From Osmia lignaria lignaria (lineage: Eukaryota; Arthropoda; Insecta; Hymenoptera; Megachilidae), in the NCBI RefSeq assembly GCF_051020975.1, contig NC_135034.1, positions 8,432,001 through 8,496,000 of the forward strand: DNA of 64,000 nucleotides, written 5' to 3'. Within the stretch, counting starts at the first letter, position 1. Each line of letters starts with the position of its first letter. Under the pieces are notes generated by a model that worked only from the letters and a program-made list of their open reading frames with translations, searched no databases and was not told the DNA's origin. The position numbers and the translations under genes are program-made. Positions 59,138 to 64,000 of this stretch are shown piece by piece.

Positions 59138-59149
59138 AATAAAAATAAA
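59138..59149 (+). terminator. Tandem AATAAA polyadenylation signals
   Basis: Two consecutive AATAAA hexamers, followed by a T/G-containing stretch within 10-30 bases, make this the best proximal poly(A) site of Tob, giving a 3' UTR of about 850 bases. Confidence 0.4.
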
Positions 59150-60011
59150 AATAATGGCTGCTCCTGTTGCGTTACAGTTACGTTAATCTAGAGCAGCCAC
59201 TCGAGACGAGCACAGACAGAGTGAGAGGGAATGACACGGACCAACGTATCGGTTTCCAGAGTAACAAGTCGAACGAACACGCCGCGCGCCCACACCTGGG
59301 ACACCTAAAACAGCCAAGAGAAACACACACACGTGCACACGAAGTACGTAAAATTCCACACAAGCCCAGATTTCACACGCAACCGGACACACTCTCACCC
59401 ACCATTTACCTGGCGACACACATTGTATACATAACGTACGTACATAACACGCACCCCCTGCTGATGGACGATCATCGGATACACGAGCAGGACCGGGTGG
59501 ACACTTTATCGCGCACGACTTCACCAACACGTACACAGATATTACCAACGCGTAATAATTTATTTTTTCACTGGTATAGTCGGAGAATTGATAATGAATA
59601 TATCTGTAGAGCCTATGTATTATATTCAAGATATGCACTCACTTGGCGGGTTCTCGCGAAACGGTTAGGGACTACTTGTAGCCTCTGCCGATCCGTCGAC
59701 GAACGAAAGAGAAAAGCAGCCGTTAGCCGGGAACGTTGACGACCGCTCGTGCATTCGTCTCGTTCGCGTCGAAATACGATATATATATATACCGGAGAAC
59801 GACCAGGACTATCGATACACGAAATAAAAGACCCAGTTACGTCTGTCTGTCCGTCGTGTTTTCTCCAACGATCGAGGAAAGGGACACGCAGCCGCCGCGC
59901 TGGGCGCAGAATCCTTGGAGGATTCATTGTCGATCGAGTCGCAGATGGTGCTCGCGGTTCCATACCGTTCGGAAAACTCGTCCTCGGTACGATTTTACAT
60001 TTTATTTTTAT

Positions 60012-60017
60012 AATAAA
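60012..60017 (+). terminator. AATAAA polyadenylation signal, distal candidate
   Basis: Single AATAAA about 1.7 kb after the Tob stop, preceded by a T-rich stretch. It is one of several possible distal ends. Confidence 0.2.
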
Positions 60018-61356
60018 TGCAGTAGAGCGTAGAGAGAGAGAGAAAGCAAAGGAGAGGAGAGTAGAAAAGGAAACGAATGGCGGCATATTCGCGCCGAACG
60101 AGAAATACGGCTGAGTTGCGCGACAATTGCTCCCGACGAATCGGACTGCACGATTTCCCTTCGACGCGAGGGTCCGAATGATTCTTCAGGGTTCTCCAGA
60201 GTCATCGTGTCGTGGAAGTTGGTGACAACCGGTCGCGGCAGTCGAGGAACTTTCCTAATTCCGTGCTATCGGGGCTTTCCAGCTCGCTTTAATTTCTAGC
60301 TGTCTCATCGATCCTCTCTTGGCTCTGGAGAAGAGGTGGCCGGCTGTCCAAACTTCCCTGTCGTAAGTTTCAATTCTGCCGAAAGTTCGGTAACGTTCGG
60401 AGATCGTTGGGATCGAGAACAAAGGGCCGAGGGCGTCTTAGGCGAACAAAGGTGTCGCGGTTAGCCGTGGGCAGCGCGCAACCAGCCAGGGATTTCCGTT
60501 CGCGAGATTAATTAGGTGATTACGTTATTAAGTCCTTCGTTGCCGTCCTCGACGGTCGAACTACGATTCCGATACCTTGGATATTCGAAAGTGCCGCTGT
60601 GTTTCACGAGATCTTCGCGGAGTGCCAATGATGGGACGAATTTCATTTAGAAACAAATTTTTTACCTCTTAGTCAAATGAAATTAATTTTGAACTTAATT
60701 CAAAAGAAATTCCGCGCGTCTGAAAAAGCGATCAGTTTTCACTGATTAATCTCTAAATTCTTTCTTTTTTTTTTTATTCGATCCTCGGCTTCTCGAATCG
60801 TATCCATTCGTCGAGACGGACATCCGGTAGACAGCAACGATGGCGGAGGTGCCGCGAGCCGCGGGCCGGGCACTAGGTGCTAAAAGTATTAAAAAAGAAA
60901 AATACAAAAAAAAAAACAACAGTGTTTAATCTTGTCGTCGTGGGACAAACGTACGGAATACGCGTGACAGGAAACTGTCGACCGGCTTGCGAGTAAAAAC
61001 CACCGCCTTGTACAGCGAGGAAATACTCGGCATTCGTCGATCGATCGGCTCGGTTCAGCCGCGAGTCCTCTTCTCCTTAGACTAGTTTCTTACCTTAGCG
61101 TCACTTCTAAACGCGCCGAGCGTGTAGTATCATTTGAAGCGTGACGTTCTCATCGTTTTTTCGTACGAATTTTTGATATAGCCCGTTTTGTATACGAACG
61201 ACGAGCAACTTCCGGTACAGTCGGTCGCGATCGACCGTCGTACCCGTCTGAATCGCGAGCGAAAGATCGACGGACACGCGAATTTCTTCACCAGAAGTGA
61301 TTGATACTTTTATCTAAGCCTGTTAATCGAACTTGTACTAAGAATATTTCCTCTAC

Positions 61357-61373
61357 AAAAAAAAAAAAAAAAA
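61357..61373 (+). repeat. A17 homopolymer
   Basis: A run of 17 A in the Tob 3' region. It could cause internal oligo-dT priming and false 3' ends in cDNA data. Confidence 0.9.
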
Positions 61374-61687
61374 CTGTTCTTACTGCGGTCTACTAACGAT
61401 GTTAATTATAAATGATCGATGTTAAACAGTCACTTCCTAGAAATTAATCTGGTGGACGAGCGAGCTAGTCGGCAGACGATGTTTCCGGTCGCGTGGGGGG
61501 GTGCTAAACAAGTTTTTAAACTGCGGAACTAATAAGGGTAGTAGAAAGGGGGGGGTGAGATCCGCGATGGAATAGAGGCGAGTGGTGAGAAGACGAGAGG
61601 AACAGTACCCTTTAGTAATATCTAAACTTAATTGTAACTATTAACGATACGTACGACTGTGGTAGCTATGCTAGTACCTGCTATTGT

Positions 61688-61802
61688 TAAAGAGAGAAAG
61701 AGAGGGAGAGAGAGAGCGAGGAAAGCACGTGAAAGAGAGAAAGTGAGGGAGAGGTAGAGAGCGAAAGAGAAGTCGAAAGAGTGATCGAGAGGATTAGGGA
61801 AA
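61688..61802 (+). repeat. GA-rich low-complexity tract
   Basis: More than 100 bases of imperfect AG repeats in the 3' region of Tob, interrupted by short non-purine words. Confidence 0.85.
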
Positions 61803-62183
61803 TTTGTGGATTGATTTTAAACGAAACCAATGTCCATCCGTCGGAGTTTCGAGATCGTTAGATCGATCATCGTTGATTACCTCGCGATAAAATATAACAT
61901 TCGCGACGGTGAACGATGGAGAATTCGATCGCGGACAGCTTCGAGACGAGAAGGACGAGCATCGGAGAGGGAGAGACAACTCCTCGCGCCGATTATTTTT
62001 CTAATCTTTGTAATCGCCAACGAAAGAAAGGGGTTTCTCGAGTACGGGAATTCTTTGAAAAATCCTCCGTTCGACCGGAAGAAGATCCTATTAGAGACGA
62101 TTTGTCGCGTCGTGAATGGTGGTCCTTGCGTCTCGAGGCGTCGCGACTGGCCGGGATAATCGATGATGCCGGAAAGGGTTGAA

Positions 62184-62209
62184 AGAGAGAGAGAGAGAGA
62201 GAGAGAGAG
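62184..62209 (+). repeat. (AG)13 microsatellite
   Basis: An uninterrupted AG tract of 13 units, the longest perfect dinucleotide repeat noticed in the window. Confidence 0.95.
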
Positions 62210-62290
62210 GAGGCAAGCGTTGCAATAAGTTGCGAATCAAATGTGGATCTCGGCTTGAGACGAGAGGCTCAGCTCAGCGAAGAATCAAAT

Positions 62291-62323
62291 ACACACATAC
62301 ACACACACACTCACACACACATA
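62291..62323 (+). repeat. (CA)n microsatellite
   Basis: Imperfect CA tract with AT and CT interruptions. Similar CA/TA tracts follow at 62653-62690 and 63433-63465. Confidence 0.9.
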
Positions 62324-63614
62324 ACATTTACACATACGATGTATACTCTTTTTAGCAGAAGAGAAAATGGTGCGGGATTCAAATGGAAATCGGGAAGGAG
62401 GGGAGAAAAGACGGATGTAAAAAGGGATATATTGATAGAGCATACATTGAAGATATACAAAAGATAAACATATAGTATTATACGATTACAATACGATTGT
62501 AATGAAACACTTTGTAAGCCAGGAAACAAACAGAAAAAAAAAAAGAAATTACGCATAGTTTTCCATAATCTGTAATGGATGTATTCGTTAACAAAAAAAT
62601 GAAAAAAAGAAAAAAACAGAAAAAGACGAGGGCGGGAAGTTAAGGTTTAATTACACGGGCACACACATACGTACACGTACACATACACGCCGTTCGAAGT
62701 AACTCGGGTACACGACACAAGAAGTAAAAGAAAATGAACAAAAAAAAAAAAAGAACATAATAAGATAATAACATGAAATAACGTGACGACGTAACAACGG
62801 TAATCTGTCTCTTTAAAGTATCATGTGTCTATAAACTATAGCGATCGATATTGTCTCTTTAACCGTAAATGGAGAAACAAGTAATCGTGGTAACGTAAAT
62901 AATGTCATAGCGATAACCGAACACTGCAATATTAGATATAATATTATATTCATACATTTATGGGAGAGAATGATTGGTAAAAGGATGGACAGATGAAAGT
63001 TGTGCGCAGCTCTGATACGCGTTACGAAGAATCTAAAGAGGAAGGGGGGAAAAAGTAGGATCACGTATGAAATAAAAAGAAACTTATGGGAAAATTGTAG
63101 AGAAAATGGTTGCTGAATCGGCAAAAAGGGAGATAAATTCCGAGTGTTCGTTTTCGCTGGTGAACGATCGAAAGGATGGAGAGAAAAACAAGGGGAACGG
63201 AAAACGGCATCGTCGCGCACGCGTGTCAGAGCGGAAGTGAGCAGAAGAAACGCGTGAATGAGAGCAACCAGATGAGAGTAAGAGAGAACCGGGCACACGA
63301 TCTCCAGGTACAGTTGAAAAGAGAAAGCCATTTCACGCTAAAAAGGAGCAACAGAAGAGCAAAATAAAAACGACGCTGAAAAGGAAGAGAACAATATTAA
63401 TATGCGTTTTGTGTATCGGACACACTCGAAGCCAACACACACATACATACACACACGACATACACGAAGGAACACAGAAGAAAGACCCAAAAAAAAAAAA
63501 AAATGAACCTATCGATTATTCTACCAAGTAATGAATTAACAAGAGGATGATCATTAGATTTGTAATTAATTACATATATATTTTTCAATACTTTAACTAC
63601 TTACTGAATGTAAA

Positions 63615-63673
63615 CTATATACATATAATTATATATTATATATATTATATATATATTATATATATACACACAC
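63615..63673 (+). repeat. (TA)n / (CA) compound repeat
   Basis: About 60 bases of imperfect TA repeats ending in a short CA tract. It is strongly self-complementary and would form hairpins in RNA. Confidence 0.9.
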
Positions 63674-64000
63674 GTACCGTATAGGGCTGTACCTCGGTTA
63701 CAGCGTGGCGAAAGAAGGGGTTGATTCGTCGATTTTCCCGTCCCCGCGACAATGAATGAAAAAAGAAGGAAAAGGGGTGAAAGATCGATAGTACCAAACG
63801 ACAGAAACAAGACGAACGAGGTGAAACGTCGTTTCGACCTTGTCGAGAAGCGGAAATCGACGGATCGATCCCCGATTCCGCGACTCGAGGGGTGGCGAAG
63901 AGTTCGCTCGAACGCCGTCCCTTGACACACGAACAGGAAGAGATCTACGCTAGACAAAGAAAGAAAGAAAACCAACCTTTTTGTACCCCACCCAAGTCAC

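Larger units (their letters stand above)
58316..63999 (+). other. Long Tob 3' untranslated region (extent uncertain)
   Basis: After the Tob TAA the + strand is A/G-rich and full of simple repeats, with no recognisable protein gene on either strand. Several AATAAA signals allow alternative ends: tandem copies at 59138-59149, then 59823-59828, 60012-60017, 63071-63076 and 63363-63368. The shortest plausible 3' UTR is about 850 bases, and the longest reaches near the window end. Small frames occur inside it, such as a 29-codon frame from the ATG at 60840 with good start context. The true end cannot be fixed from sequence alone. Confidence 0.5.

Noticed and set aside
59167..59739. 190-codon + frame after Tob
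   Set aside because: There is no ATG at its start, the composition is low-complexity and nothing is recognised; it fits 3' UTR sequence.
62813..63331. 172-codon hydrophobic minus frame
   Set aside because: It is antisense to purine-rich 3' region sequence, which yields Ser/Phe/Leu-rich frames that mimic membrane proteins.

Overview
The window looks like insect nuclear DNA, most probably from a hymenopteran such as a bee. The grounds are an insect-type Tob gene with a short intron, very frequent CpG words (tcg, cga, acg) in AT-leaning DNA, long gene-poor stretches, arthropod-style core promoter motifs (TCAGTC initiator plus a downstream promoter element), and long low-complexity tracts in the untranslated region. 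The order is inferred, not proven.

Only one gene can be named with confidence. Tob (transducer of ERBB2; BTG/TOB antiproliferative family) lies on the + strand. Its two coding exons are 56709..57439 and 57679..58315 and encode 455 residues. A 209-base 5' untranslated exon segment precedes the start codon and begins at a well-formed 3' splice site (branch-point-like CTAAC, AG at 56498-56499), so at least one more upstream exon must exist. Downstream, 58316 to about 64000 reads as a long 3' untranslated region rich in A, GA, CA and TA tracts, with several AATAAA signals and no supported second gene.

The 56 kb upstream hold no recognisable protein gene. The most structured part is 29.0-31.2 kb: a possible 81-codon cassette exon (29082-29324), a dispersed-repeat copy ending in TTAA, three palindromes with the core CTCGCGAG (two are TCTCGCGAGA), a TCAGTC initiator with a correctly spaced downstream promoter element, a perfect TGACGTCA site and a GTGAGT splice donor at 31180. 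I propose this as a distal promoter and non-coding first exon, possibly of Tob, which would imply a 25-kb 5' UTR intron. Other candidates are a 55-nt exon (10587-10641), alternative donors near 46.6 and 48.0 kb, and a cluster of long open frames at 7.3-8.9 kb.

Repeats are sparse: a two-copy, inversely oriented repeat (29826-29897 and 37891-37966), two hairpins sharing CCCCTTAG/TAAGGGGG arms (38.4 and 50.0 kb), short inverted repeats and microsatellites. No tRNA, rRNA, known microRNA, CRISPR or intact transposon was found. Apart from Tob, the upstream calls rest on short motifs and open frames and are weak.
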